From positions 84,977,337 to 85,041,336 of the forward strand of contig CATIUR010000004.1 in NCBI GenBank assembly GCA_949592205.1: a stretch of DNA of 64,000 bases, written 5' to 3'. This DNA comes from Helichrysum umbraculigerum (Eukaryota; Streptophyta; Magnoliopsida; Asterales; Asteraceae). The position numbers were made by a program, and so were the translations under genes. Below, piece by piece: positions 23,701 to 34,699 of this stretch. Every line of letters begins with the position of its first letter. Position 1 is the stretch's first letter. The notes beneath the pieces were generated by a model. The model made no database searches and was not told the DNA's origin. It saw only the letters and a program-made list of their open reading frames with translations.

Positions 23701-25655
23701 ATTCTCCTATGCCATAACAGAGCATCTGTTTCCGAAGCCTTGGACAATAAACATGTAGACACCATTGAAGAGTTAGGAACACCCATGTTGATAGCATAGA
23801 TGTCCTTCTTCCTTGGCGCCCTCATCAATATCCATTCATCAGGAATTTTAAAACCTGGCTTCAGGACTAAGGCCTCCTTTTCATTGAAATAAACTGGATG
23901 ACCTTTATCACAGACTTGGGAAACACTCACTAGGTTGTGTGTAAGTTCTTCAACATAGTTCACATCCTCAAGAGTCAAAGTTCCATTTGAAACTTTTCCT
24001 TTTCCCGAAATTATTCCTCCTTTATCTCCTGCAAAATTTACTTTTTGCTTGAGACTATCCTTGAAGTCCTTCAGTAGACTTCTTTCACCGGTCATGTGCC
24101 TCGAGCATCCACTGTCTACATACCACCAACTGTCCTTGTTCACAGCATGCTCCTTCTTCTTGTCAGTTTGTAATTCAGCCATACGTGCCACTAATTCTTC
24201 AGGACTCATATCTGGAGTTGAATCCATATATAGCACATCATCATCACTTGCCCTTTTTTCAGACTCAGCCACCTCTACTCTCTGTTCCATGTCAGTGGGC
24301 ATGTAGGACACTGATCCAGCAGTTGTTTCTTCGATGTCGGCCATCAAAGCTTCTTCAGAATGAGCTTGCCAATCATACGAGCCATCCAACTGCTTCACCA
24401 CTAAGGCTTTGGAAGCAAGAGTACTTCCCGAACCTTGTTTTCCTTGTGCTTCTACTTTAGGTCTTTGGCATTCTCTAGCAAAATGACCAATACCCTGACA
24501 GTTAAAGCATCTGACCTTGGTTTTATCAAACCCTGATCTATTGCCCAACACCTTTCTACCAGTTTTCTTGAGGAAATTCTTCACCTTTCTAGATATCAAC
24601 GCTAGTTGATCTTGAAGTTCCAGTTCCTCAAGATAATCAGAATCTATCTGCTCATAATCCTCATCAAATAGAATAGGATCATTGATCTTTCCTTCTATGT
24701 AGTTCTCATATGATGCCACAAAGGAAGCAAGAACAGACAGTTGCTGTTCAGCAGATTTCACACTCATCGGCATCTTCTGATGCTCTTGAGGTGACTTCTC
24801 AGAATTCTTTCCCTTTGTCTCATCACCAGAGGAGGAAATAAAGCACAGATCTTCAGTGATCATCTCTCCATTTTCATTAGTATCACCAACTAACAGTGCA
24901 GTGGTCGAACTCGATGACGCAGTCGAAAGACTTGACTTTCCATGATACAGCCCAGGGTTCTGAACCTGATCAGAATCACTATCTCTTGACTTCTTGGAGA
25001 AATCATAACCTTTCAGCTTGTCAATGACTTGCTCTAAGGTCATAGTAGAATACCTAGTTTCGTTATCCTTAATCATAACACCATACATTTCCCATTTAGA
25101 AGGCAAACCCTCAAGGAACTTGTCGGTTTTAGATACTTCTTCTTCAAAAATTTCATGGTATTCTAATTCACTTAGCAGATGGTAGAATCGTGTAACATAG
25201 GCATCAAGATCTTCTCCTTTTAAAGCTTTAAACATAGTAAACTGCTTTTTAAGAAGACTCTTCTTGCCAGCTCTCACCTGTGGACTTCCCTCACCTCTTT
25301 TCTCTAAAGCTTCCCAGAGCGCTTTAGCAGTATGAAAAGACTTGAGTTGATGAGCAAGGGATTTAGGAAGACACATCTTTATGCAAGAATGTGATTTATT
25401 CTCATTTCTGTACGCTTCCTTCTCTTGATCACTCATGTTTGCATAGGTAAGAACTACAGTAGCATTTTGAACAGTTTGAGTAGGTGGGGTGTATCCACTC
25501 TTGATACACATCCAGATAGACAGATCATGGAATCTACAGTAAGATTCAAATCTGTCCTTCCAATTGTAGTAATCCTCGATTCTTAACAACTTAGGTGGAA
25601 CGTTTGACTTTCCCACCTCGTGGTCCATTTCGATCATTCTACTTAAGTCAGACAT
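20742..25655 (-). CDS. gag-pol: Element A gag-pol polyprotein, intact (1637 aa, Ty1/copia)
   Basis: Single uninterrupted ORF from MSDLSRMIEMDHE. Domains in order: UBN2-type gag (residues about 30-330), CCHC zinc knuckle (383-396, CFNCQGIGHFAREC), aspartic protease with DSG at 514 (WYVDSGCSRHMTG), integrase with the His/Cys finger start HRRMAHLN (about 646) and catalytic D, D, E context (DDYSRFSW about 733, DNGTEFKN about 780, QQNGVAERKNRT about 808), reverse transcriptase (YVDDIIFGS about 1321) and RNase H (DSDYGGC about 1485). PR-INT-RT-RH order defines Ty1/copia. The length and the extra downstream gene suggest SIRE/Maximus. Gag and pol are fused in one frame with no stop or shift, unlike B. 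All catalytic motifs look intact, and with identical LTRs this copy may be active. Confidence 0.95.
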   Translation of the reverse strand: MSDLSRMIEMDHEVGKSNVPPKLLRIEDYYNWKDRFESYCRFHDLSIWMCIKSGYTPPTQTVQNATVVLTYANMSDQEKEAYRNENKSHSCIKMCLPKSLAHQLKSFHTAKALWEALEKRGEGSPQVRAGKKSLLKKQFTMFKALKGEDLDAYVTRFYHLLSELEYHEIFEEEVSKTDKFLEGLPSKWEMYGVMIKDNETRYSTMTLEQVIDKLKGYDFSKKSRDSDSDQVQNPGLYHGKSSLSTASSSSTTALLVGDTNENGEMITEDLCFISSSGDETKGKNSEKSPQEHQKMPMSVKSAEQQLSVLASFVASYENYIEGKINDPILFDEDYEQIDSDYLEELELQDQLALISRKVKNFLKKTGRKVLGNRSGFDKTKVRCFNCQGIGHFARECQRPKVEAQGKQGSGSTLASKALVVKQLDGSYDWQAHSEEALMADIEETTAGSVSYMPTDMEQRVEVAESEKRASDDDVLYMDSTPDMSPEELVARMAELQTDKKKEHAVNKDSWWYVDSGCSRHMTGERSLLKDFKDSLKQKVNFAGDKGGIISGKGKVSNGTLTLEDVNYVEELTHNLVSVSQVCDKGHPVYFNEKEALVLKPGFKIPDEWILMRAPRKKDIYAINMGVPNSSMVSTCLLSKASETDALLWHRRMAHLNWRKMNYITKNGLVLGVPQKRFESEDKCVPCMKGKQHKKPHRPKTENSISSPFELLHMDLFGPISKRSLGGKWYCLVVTDDYSRFSWVFFLGSKDETPGILIEFFDLVENVYKKRVKRIRSDNGTEFKNSTLNIYCLSKGILHQFSAPYERQQNGVAERKNRTLIEAARTMLADSKLPVIFWAEAVNTACYVLNRVLTVKRHNKTCYELLNNKKPNLKGFEPFGVSCTILKTGHQAKFGEKADEGFFLGYMPNSPNKRVFNKVTGRLEVVYNIEVTSYSPDVHKGLDWQFDYSDLFASFKVPISDYVSDSEIAEHLVFEDENIGPASTSSVKQSGIKTTVDSDKASTSESQKPSEDKSLETEDLDDLHTKFDDILTPLKHLRISSARTEDVPELEEIGTNLEDEIPVEPVTTTRTSKDHPVENIIGDINTPVQTRHQSRTNTSENSEYQSLYTAMKETGIPNQCLYSCFISQVEPKNVQMALKENSWVEAMQEELSQFSKLQVWELVDLPKGEYPIGTRWVFKCKRDDKGIVTRNKARLVVQGFNQQEGIDYNEVFAPVARLEAIRVFLAFASYYGITVYQLDVKSAFLYGKVEELVYVSQPPGFANPEYPDRVYRLNKALYGLHQAPRAWYGTLSTYLLENGFTRGSIDSTLFVKWKKKDFLLVQVYVDDIIFGSSDEKMCQEFEKVMRKRFEMSAMGELNFFLGLQVDQKKDGFFIHQSKYTYELLERFKMDESKVYNTPIPVNHGLGPDTSSDSDVDPTLYRAMIGSLMYLTASRPDIMFAVCLCARYQANPKESHMQAVKRIFRYLKGKPKLGLWYPIDGDLDLVAYTDSDYGGCNQNRKSTTGGCQFLGGRLVSWQCKKQTSVAISTCEAEYVAAGSCCSQVLWIQQQLRDYGLNITNTPMMIDNESTMSITNNPVKHSKTKHIDIRHHFIRDCAEKKLIKLVKVPSLDNLADLYTKAFDRARFETLVQLNGMRNPE

Positions 25656-26115
25656 CTTAAAAACGTAAAATTAAACTGTTTCAGCGAATTCAGAAATCTC
25701 AACTCGCAAGACTCAGCTCAACTCGCAATCTCAGCTCGACTCGCAGAATTTGTCGATTCGCAAGCCTCAGTTCGGATTGCTAAAAGATGTCGATTCGCAA
25801 GTGATGTCGATTCGCGAGAGATCTCGGTTCGACTTGCAAGCCTCAGTTCGACTCGCTAGTTCAACTCGGTTCGCAGGCGACGCTGGAACCCTAATCTCGA
25901 CTCGCGAAACGGCTGTTAAACCCGAAAAACGAATTTTAAGGTATTTTTACGAACGAAACTGAGAAATTCGACTGTAAACTAACCCTAAAACTTCCAGAGA
26001 ATGATTTTGATCGTTAGTATTGCAATAATGCACGTAAAAACGACCCGAATCAAAAACGCAATAAACTAAAACTCACGAACACACTCGTATCTAGCCCGAA
26101 AGCTTTGATACCAGA
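25656..26115 (-). other. Element A 5' UTR and primer-binding site
   Basis: The primer-binding site TGGTATCAAAG lies next to the LTR (plus 26104-26114). At 25686-25905 about a dozen ACTCGC, ATTCGC or GCGAG motifs cluster, the same motif as in the LTR promoter. The plus-strand ORF at 25750-25962 is a shadow of this array. Confidence 0.7.
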
Positions 26116-26697
26116 TGTAAGTCCCCTAGTTTTAGGATCGATAACTTCGTTATCTGTAGTATTAAGGTGCGGAATCCCTCAATACGGTGTTATCTTACTA
26201 ACAACGAATATGTTCGTATTGCGTTTAACTAGACTTAGCTTTAAACAACGAATCGTCAAAGCCTAGTCGATAGGTTATGTTTTTCTCTGGTTTGCTGGAA
26301 TCGCAGGTTTGGAATATGCAAAAGTTGTTAACGATTTTCTAAGGAAAATCGTTTAAATAGTTCTGTCCGGCTCGGCTCGCATGGGCCTGCGAGTTCGGTC
26401 CAACTCGCAGCCCAAGCCCAACTCGGAGCTCGGCTCGCCAGACTGATACCTCGCGAATTCAGAACTCACCTCACAGCTCAACTCGCTGCGACCTGAGATC
26501 TCGACTCGCCTCGCATCAAACGTCTGTTTATTTATTTCGTATTTAACATTCGTCTAACTTAGCAAAACAATATGTTTAACGAATATCACTAACAAAACAA
26601 ATATTCATTTACAAATCTAAACCAATATACAAACATAATAATAATTACACTAGTCCTATTTCAAGCTAGATCTGTTGTCACAATCTATGTCCCAACA
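26116..26697 (-). repeat. Element A 5' LTR
   Basis: 582 bp, by eye identical to 13527-14108. The promoter TATTTAAA reads at 26359-26352 on the minus strand, with the ACTCGC motif cluster at 26374-26521 just upstream. Followed on the plus side by the target duplicate AAACT (26698-26702). Confidence 0.95.
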
Positions 26698-26702
26698 AAA
26701 CT

Positions 26703-27785
26703 CACTGATTTCTACTGTACGGAGTTACTACTCCATGAACTTACTATTTTACCAATGAACTACTTTACTACTGTACAAACTTAGTGACTCACTGTTTTAC
26801 TGTGATACTGATACTTTACTACTTTACAAACGAAGTGAGATTACTGTTTTACTATGTTACCGATTTACTACCTTACCAATGTACGAACTTACAAACTTGC
26901 TGATTTACTACGATACTGAATACTACTTACTGGTATATCAAATTGCATGAGTTTACGTTAATCCAATGAAGGCCTCTGAAGTCATAGTTGTTAATTATCG
27001 GATAAGCGCGAGTTTTAGTATATGGATCCATATGGGACTGACAATCCCCACCTGGGGTGGTAGCGCCACCACGAACCGTTACTCGTATAAACAGGTGTTT
27101 TCTACTCGTTACATATGAGTGTTCTTTGATTGCACTCACGAGGGGCAAACTTACAGGTTAAGCTTCGACTATGATGACTCATGGCAAGATAGACCGACCT
27201 TACTTACTTAATTACCGGTGTGTAATTGGAAACTACTTACTTAATTACTGATGTGTAATTGGAAACTACTTACTTAATTACCGATGTGTAATTGGAAATT
27301 ACTTACATAATTACCGAGGTGTAATTGGAATTACTTACTTAATTACCGATGCGTAATTGAAATTACTTACTTAATTACCTGAGCGTAATTGATACTTACT
27401 ACTTAATTTCTTGTATGAAATTGTTGCGTACTTACTGAATTACTTGTTTATAAACGCTATTTACTTACTGTTGTTGTACTAAACTTTACGATACTATTTA
27501 CTACAAACCTGTGAGATTCACCAACCTTTTGGTTGATGCATTTTAGTGATGCATTCTCAGGTACGTGTCAATAGTAGTGATGGCCCGCAGGACTGCTTGC
27601 TAGCTTGAGTTGTATGCATACATACTTGAAGAATTTATAGCATTACTTTTGTATTACTTATGGCAATGTAATGTATTTTCAAAAATGTCTCATTTAGAGT
27701 CGTTTGCTATGAATCTTGGTGTTTGATATTTGATTAGTGGCACCCAAAACTCGCTTCCGCAAAGCATAAATTTGGGGGTGTCACA
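26703..27785 (+). repeat. Element F 5' LTR, right part
   Basis: Continues the LTR after copia A. Contains TTTACTAC-rich low complexity, the conserved core GGTAGCGCCACCACG (27059-27073) shared with D and C, a tandem repeat at about 27200-27425, and the terminal AATTTGGGGGTGTCACA. Confidence 0.88.
27200..27425. repeat. About 31-bp tandem repeat in the F LTR
   Basis: Six to seven units built on TTACTTAATTACCGATG plus TGTAATTGGAAAC, progressively diverged to the right. The same array sits in the 3' LTR at about 31700-31925. The 61-codon ORF with 13-residue repeats at 31672-31857 is this array read through and is not a gene. Confidence 0.8.
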
Positions 27786-29579
27786 GATTGGTATCAGAGC
27801 CTAAGGTTATAGCGAACTAGGTTGCATTTGGTGGGCCTAGACTATGACCGTTAGGCAGTATTCCTCATTAGATATACTGGTTCAGGGATTTCATCATACA
27901 AGTTTAATTTAACATAGCCTGATCAACTATGTACAATTAAATGAAGATGATGAAAGATTTGAAAGGGGTTATGTTGAACAGGAATGCATTAGTTGACTCT
28001 GACCACGAGAGAACCGTGACTTGTACTTGTTTTGCGTTAGACACGACTAGGTGGATAATACGTATGTATGGGTATATACATATATGATTAGCCTATTATG
28101 TGATGTAGGTATATATACATATATAGGCCTCGACTACATACTACTCTCTAGACTATTATATACTGAAGGTATAGGAATAGACCTTATCAGATGATACTTT
28201 TGTTGCCACTCACACCACTATAACCGACAAATATAGATGTGAAGAACGGGACTTAGTAATTGCTTATTGCTGCTTACCTAACTATACACCTATAACATTT
28301 TGAAACTCACTCCACTGTACCATTTGGTGTTACCTAGGAAAACTGTTTCAACAAAATTTCAATAGGCCTTTACCCTGAAATTTACATAACTCCTGTTTAT
28401 TAACAGATTTTGCTAAACAAAATTTTCAAAGCATGGTCGCTGACAATGGTTTCAACTGAACTACTTATCGACTCAAATTTTCACCGGATTTTGAGTTTCA
28501 ACAGACTTCCACCATCATAGTTTCTAACAAATGAATTCCTGATAAAATTCTACGGAAATTTTCTCACGAAATGTTTTATAAAATTTTCAAAATTGTATAA
28601 CTATGTAAACTTATTTATAGTGCACAACTTTAAACAAATTTCAAATTTTGAATGGTCCGCAAAAACTTCACAGTATACAATGACACCCTTGCTTCTATAA
28701 GAAAAGCCTACCTAGTACCAGGACCCGAATAAAGACATGGGTATAGTCACTCACTAATGATCCGACTACCTGTATGCTAATTGCTTTGATAGATCTTACT
28801 TACTGTTTGAATACTTCTATGTTTTCCCTAGATTCTAAGTGTACGATAGGGTTGGGGAAAAACAACAATTTAGGTTCTATATTTTCTATATGAGACGAGG
28901 TTTAGCTTGCATATGTATAGGAATAACATATCCTACACTGTTTTATACCGGAAGACATACCGGTTAATTTTTATACAATGGGTAACATCCCACATAAAAC
29001 TAATGAAGGCTAAACCATTTAGTTTCTATAGGAGACTGATAGAGTCTAGTTTACGCTACGATACTACAATCCGTTACAAACTGTATGAACACGGGTATGA
29101 TTACTTACAGATGACCCGTCTGCCTGTATACTATTTACCTCAGTAGATGTTACTTGCTGTTTGATAAGCTTCTATGTTTTCCCTAGATTCTAAGTACTCG
29201 ATAGAATTAGGAAAACGACAACTTAGTTTCTACCCGATACTGATAGAGTTTAGGTTACTTTACAACCTTACCGGTTATCACATACTTTACGAATACAATA
29301 GAACTTATACAGTTACCCAAGGCTACTAGTACACATGGTAGCTACCTTCTAGTGACTGGCCTTGTCATGTAGACATAATGGTCAACACATTCCGAAACTT
29401 CCTTTTCGAATTCCTTTAGTCGCCGGTAGGGCACTAGTTCAACAAGGGGAGGAAGACAACGCTAGATAAGTGTTGTGTCGCTTCCACACTTCCTTGGAAT
29501 ATGCACATACTATAACTTAAATACATTGACAAATACTACGAATGAATTTCGGGACGAAATTCTCCTAACAAGGGGAGAA
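27786..29579 (+). other. Element F internal region, noncoding
   Basis: Starts with the primer-binding site TTGGTATCAGAGCC and a leader like that of element D. No gag-pol remains. A roughly 100-150 bp segment is duplicated with divergence (around 28730-28880 and 29090-29240, sharing TTCTATGTTTTCCCTAGATT). It ends with GAATTTCGGGACGAAATTCTC and the PPT AACAAGGGGAGAA, as after pol in Tekay elements. The 79-codon ORF at 28907-29146 has no features. Confidence 0.8.
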
Positions 29580-32286
29580 TGTGACACCCAGTCAAAAATG
29601 ACCCAAAATTAGGTCCAAATTAAAACTTTTACGTCGCGTATTATATACGTATTAACATTCAAGTACTCAAGTATTATATATATACGTATATATATAACCC
29701 GAAACGATTATTTTATAATCACGTATACACAAACCTGTCAGAACGCATAAACTAAAAATGTACAATTGTTTAAAACATTTTTAAATAAAGTATTATTGTT
29801 GAGAATAATAATTACTTACTCCGTTAGAAATCTAAATACATTTTGGACACTTAAAACTATCCGTATATTTTAAGTAAAACAAAGATACAAATTTATATCG
29901 CCGTAAAAACATTTTTATAAAACATTTCAATTAAAAATATATACGATTATATTTTTAAAGATTTATCATTTTAAAAGATTATACTACTTTACGATCGGGT
30001 ACGCGAACACGGGTACCACCTAACACAATTATTGGAGGCCGGTATACACCGACCTCAATTATTTGATACACACACGCACCACTCTGTTCTCTATCTCTTC
30101 TCTGATCTTTCTCTCTCGCTCTCTGCTCTCTTCTCTCGGCTTCAACTTCAAACAACAACAACATCAACCATTATCATCATCATTGTATCATAATTATCAT
30201 CCTTTTCTTCCTCCTCTCGGCACTACACCACCATCACCGGTCATCAAACTACAACCGGAGTAACATTCAGTTCGGTAGCAGTAGCTCACCACTTTCATCA
30301 TCATTATTCCATCGTCGTCATCATCACTGTTGTGCACCACCTCCTCGGCTCCACCACCCTCACCCTCGGCTCCCATCACCCACCGTGAGCATCCTCCACT
30401 TTTTCTTAAAGTTTAAGCTGAGTTTATAAAGTTTATATTATTAGATTTTGATGTTAAATTCGTTTGCTATATCCGAGATTAGGAGTTAAAATCTGGTTGT
30501 GAAACTTGTGATTGATGGTGCGGCTATATCACTTAACAGAAACGGGTATGGTATAAACAGAAGGAAAACGAATTGGTCTCAAGTTGATGAGATTTTGTTA
30601 CACAAATTCTATAGCTACGTGATATCATATCATATATTATAATTAAAATTTTAACGCCATACATATATATAATAAGAAATGTTTAAACAAACTTAGGCAA
30701 TAGCCTAGTGGTTAAAACTTGAGGTGTGAAGTGTGAGGTCACAGGTTCGAGACCCCTGTTACCTGTTCTGATTTTTTTTTTTTTTTTTTTTGGGTTGACT
30801 TGTTATGTAGGTATATATATCTATATACAACATTAAGAATATTTTGTTAACAAATGCCATAAAATATGCAACGAATCGTACATAATTCGACTCAAACGAT
30901 CCTTCGAAACAATAAAATTATTTGTATGCTTTGACAAGCCATCTAATACTTATATTAATATATCTTTTACGTTTAGGACGTTAGGAGGTTACGAATTGGA
31001 TATTACTTGCGGTTAGGAACGCTAGCACCCACAGGTGAGTCTCGCAACCCCCTTTTTACTGTTTTACTGTTTTGGGGGATGTGCATTACTTGTTTACTGA
31101 AATTACTCGTTTTACTTGAATACATCTACAAATGTATTGATTGCTTACGTGTACTTACTGCGTTACAAACTTACAAACAAAATGCGTTACTGATTTACAA
31201 ACTCACTGATTTCTACTGTACGGAGTTACTACTCCATGAACTTACTATTTTACCAATGAACTACTTTACTACTATACAAACTTAATGACTCACTGTTTTA
31301 CTGTGATATTGATACTTTACTACTTTACAAACGAAGTGAGATTACTGTTTTACTATGTTACCGATTTACTACCTTACCAATGTACGAACTTACAAACTTG
31401 CTGATTTACTACGATACTGAATACTACTTACTGGTATATCAAATTGCATGAGTTTACGTTAATCCAATGAAGGCCTCTGAAGTCATAGTTGTTAATTATC
31501 GGATAAGCGCGAGTTTTAGTATATGGATCCATATGGGACTGACAATCCCCACCTGGGGTGGTAGCGCCACCACGAACCGTTACTCGTATAAACAGGTGTT
31601 TTCTACTCGTTACATATGAGTGTTCTTGGATTGCACTCACGAGGGGCAAAATTACAGGTTAAGCTTCGACTATGATGACTCATGGCAAGATAGACCGACC
31701 TTACTTACTTAATTACCGGTGTGTAATTGGAAACTACTTACTTAATTACCGATGTGTAATTGGAAACTACTTACTTAATTACCGATGTGTAATTGGAAAT
31801 TACTTACATAATTACCGAGGTGTAATTGGAATTACTTACTTAATTACCGATGCGTAATTGAAATTACTTACTTAATTACCTGAGCGTAATTGATACTTAC
31901 TACTTAATTTCTTGTATGAAATTGTTGCGTACTTACTGAATTACTTGTTTATATACGCTATTTACTTACTGTTGTTGTACTAAACTTTACGATACTATTT
32001 ACTACAAACCTGTGAGATTCACCAACCTTTTGGTTGACGCATTTTAGTGATGCATTCTCAGGTACGTGTCAACAGTAGTGATGGCCCGCAGGACTGCTTG
32101 CTAGCTTGAGTCGTATGCATACATACTTGAAGATTTTATAGCATTACTTTTGTATTACTTATGGCAATGTAATGTATTTTCAAAAATGTCTCATTTAGAG
32201 TCGTTTGCTATGAATCTTGGTGTTTGATATTTGATTAGTGGCACCCAAAACTCGCTTCCGCAAAGCATAAATTTGGGGGTGTCACA
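29580..32286 (+). repeat. Element F 3' LTR
   Basis: 2707 bp, TGTGACACCC..GGGTGTCACA, near-identical to the two parts of the 5' LTR. It carries the uninterrupted copia A target, the SINE-like insert (30695-30790) and the tandem repeat. Target duplicate TAATC follows at 32287-32291. Confidence 0.9.
30695..30790 (+). repeat. tRNA-derived SINE-like insert in the F 3' LTR
   Basis: Second LTR copy of the insert at 13020-13114: A box TAGCCTAGTGG at 30701-30711, B box GGTTCGAGACC at 30744-30754, then a T run. Confidence 0.5.
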
Positions 32287-32291
32287 TAATC

Positions 32292-32794
32292 CGAGTTCGA
32301 TTGATGGTGTAATTTGGTGATTTTTGGTGATGGTGGTGGTTTGTTAGTTGAGAGAATAAAAGAGAAAGAAAGAGAGAGAGAATGAGAAAATGAGGAAAAA
32401 GGGAAGAAGATGGGAGGTTTAACCTCCCATTTTCTGTCTACGCCTGCGCGCTCCGTGCGGTGTTCATTTTCTCCATTGTTTAAGCGTTAAATATTTATTT
32501 TTCGCGTAATTATTCATTTAAAAATACGAATCTTTGTTTAATAATTTAGTTAAATTATTTTGTCAAATCTTTATATAAATTTGTTTATTTTTGTTTTTAA
32601 TTTGTGCGTTAACTATTTTAATCGTGTAGACGTTTACTTGTACGATATAATACACACTTGAGATATTGTCAAAATAATACTTGGAAAATGATCGCGTTAT
32701 TGAACAAAATGTTTCACCAACGTCCGTATTTACTGAACCGAATTACATTCGATTTTAAACTGTGTACGATCTAATCCAATCGATTATTCGTATA
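32292..32794 (-). repeat. Element D 5' LTR, segment 2
   Basis: LTR sequence between the insertions F and E. Purine-rich AGAGAAAGAAAGAGAG (CT-rich in element sense) near 32355-32385 and TTTTATTC on the minus strand suggest the promoter/start region. The stretch CCAACGTCCGTATT (32717-32730) matches D2 LTR sequence at 42288-42301. It ends in GTATA, the target of element E. Confidence 0.8.
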
Positions 32795-34329
32795 TGATAA
32801 ACGCTCAAAAGTACTATATTTCAGTAGTATTTTACCCCTATTATTGGATGTTTTTATTGCATTTTGTTTAGAATAGATATTGATTTCGTTCATATTTGCA
32901 ATTAGATGTGGAAATGGAACGTTTATGAAGAAAGGAAGGAAAACAGTCAATAAAAGAGTTAAATGATGCGTATTTGAAGAAATAAGTAAAGCCGAAGTCG
33001 AAGAAAAGAATAAAAGAAGAAAAATCAAAAGTCCGGCTGAAAATCTCATCCATACGCCGTATGGATTGCTGCAGTGGAGGCCCAGGTTACGCGGACATGG
33101 GCTGGGCTTGAATTCAATCCATACGCCGTATGGAAATCCATACGCCGTATGGATCAAAATTCCAGGAAGTATAAAATCGCGAAAAAAACCCTAATTCGAT
33201 AGTTTTTTTCATAGTTTTCGTATTTTCTTAGTTCCAGACGACTTTAGGGGTTTTTAATTCATAAATTAGGTTTAGTTTGGAGGTACGAAGGGTGAAGAAC
33301 GAGGATAATTCATCTAAATCATTCGTAGTTCGTCTTTATAATTTCTTTATTTCCATTTCATTGAAGTATTTGATGTTGAATGATCTGATTATTACTGATT
33401 TATGATGAGTTGAATATCTAAAGTGATTGTGTAGTTGATTTAATTTAGATTATGATTATTGAACGATTATAATTGCATATTGAATAAGTTATTTAATTGA
33501 AAACTGTTATATTGCTCGTGGACACTTGTTTATTGGTAACTAGTAATTATTGTTGCTTCACGTGATTAATAATTTTAATGAGATTGAGTTCCTTTAAGAT
33601 TATTGATTATTGCTAGTACTACCTTAGGGTTTTGGACTATCACTAAATACGTTGAGTCTGATAGGTCGAGTATACAATAATTATCTACTTTAAAATGAAC
33701 AAGACAATAAGTTAATTATTGGGTATTGTTGAGTCATACCATAGAGTTAATTATAACGAGTTGTGAATGTTTAATGCATAATTTATGGAAAGGCACACAA
33801 TTGACTGATCATCTTGTGACATTGGAACCAGTGTTTCATGTTGGACCCTAGATTATAGGAATTAGTTGGACCCGAAACGTTGGCTAGTTCATATTCAACT
33901 TAGTATTCATTGAAGAATTTGGTATTAAGTTGATTTAAAAGAATCACAATTAGATAATCAATACGTAATAAATAGGGAAATATGAATCTAAGTGACATTA
34001 ACTATACAATTACTTATTCCTTCCAATTAGGATTTATCGTTGTTATTTATTATTATTTTAATTTAAAAGTTTTATTTAAGTTTGTTTATTTTAAATCAAA
34101 TGTTTTCTAAAATGTTCGTACGGAACTAAAACGCCCCCCATATTTACTGCTTTCTAGTTAATTGTTAATTTCTATTTTTAATATTCCACATTTTCCCTGT
34201 GTTTGAATCTGACTTACCAAATCTATATTTACAATTGATCGGGTATTCTTGCCTGGTTGTTTGAAAGTATTTATTAGGTATTTCTATTTATAAATTGTAA
34301 AACAAGACGCGCTTTCATAGCCGACATCA
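32795..34329 (+). repeat. Element E 5' LTR
   Basis: Starts TGATAAACGC and ends CCGACATCA. Three copies of the palindrome ATCCATACGCCGTATGGAT (33048-33066, 33117-33135, 33136-33154) precede TATAAAA at 33170-33176 and a telo-box-like AAACCCTAAT. It differs from the 3' LTR at scattered positions and has one palindrome fewer. Confidence 0.92.
33048..33176 (+). promoter_or_regulatory. LTR promoter of E: CCATACGCCGTATGG palindromes plus TATA
   Basis: A perfect 9-bp inverted repeat around one base, ATCCATACG-C-CGTATGGAT, occurs three times, ending 16 bp before TATAAAA. The same palindrome occurs four times in the 3' LTR (40408-40533) and four times upstream of the second ORF (36227-36360), and nowhere else noticed in the window. 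Confidence 0.65.
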
Positions 34330-34699
34330 AGTTTTTGGTGCCGCTGCCGGGGAAAAGCGGTTGTGATTATTTAAATAGGAGTTAGTTGTTTGTAAACTTT
34401 AATTTAAAAAAAAAAAAAAAATTATTAAACGAATAATTTTGTGAAGTTGTTTAAAGTAAATTAAGTAATTGTGTAACAAGTTTTCATTAATTTATTGGTT
34501 GAAACTAATTATCCTTTAATTGGTTAAACTTTTGGGGTTTTAGTTTCAACCGGCTGATGGAAATCCGTCCGCCAGTTGGAGTTCCATTTATTTAAAGTTG
34601 TACATGTTATTTAATTTTCTGTTTATTTTGTGTGAACTAACTTGTTTTTCGTTAGTGGTGTTTTGTATTTTCAGATTTATTTTTATTTAGGTTTGTCCA
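34330..34699 (+). other. Element E leader
   Basis: The primer-binding site TGGTGCCGCTGCCGGGG is at about 34336-34352, complementary to tRNA-Asp with two mismatches. The rest is AT-rich with a short A run. TTTTTATTTAG at the end resembles a splice acceptor 8 nt before the ATG of the first ORF. Confidence 0.75.

Larger units (their letters stand above)
13527..26697 (-). mobile_element. Element A: intact, very young Ty1/copia retrotransposon with spliced accessory gene
   Basis: 13,171 bp on the minus strand. LTRs at 26116-26697 (5') and 13527-14108 (3') are both 582 bp and read as identical by eye. Target duplicate AAACT. The primer-binding site TGGTATCAAAG is one mismatch from initiator Met. 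The PPT is CAAGGGGGAGTC next to the 3' LTR. Order in element sense: 5' UTR with an ACTCGC motif array, a single gag-pol ORF (25655-20742), a poly(A) tract, a noncoding hairpin module, a second motif array, the five-exon accessory gene (18252-14165), PPT and LTR. Size and the extra downstream gene suggest the SIRE/Maximus lineage. Nothing in it looks broken. Confidence 0.93.
11905..32286 (+). mobile_element. Element F: gag-pol-less LTR retrotransposon with 2.7 kb LTRs
   Basis: 5' LTR 11905-27785 (interrupted by copia A), internal region 27786-29579, 3' LTR 29580-32286. Target duplicate TAATC at 11900-11904 and 32287-32291. The LTRs run TGTGACACCC..GGGTGTCACA. The primer-binding site TTGGTATCAGAGCC starts one base after the 5' LTR, and AACAAGGGGAGAA forms the PPT before the 3' LTR. 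The internal region is only about 1.8 kb, with no gag, protease, RT or integrase. Leader and post-pol sequences match Tekay-type elements, so F is a non-autonomous derivative (LARD-like) presumably mobilised by a Tekay element such as D or D2. Confidence 0.88.

Noticed and set aside
28907..29146. 79-codon ORF in the F internal region
   Set aside because: No motif, overlaps a diverged duplication, codon content like surrounding noncoding sequence.
31672..31857. ORF encoding a repeated 11-13 residue unit
   Set aside because: It is the 31-bp tandem repeat of the F LTR read through; the copy in the 5' LTR does not keep the frame.
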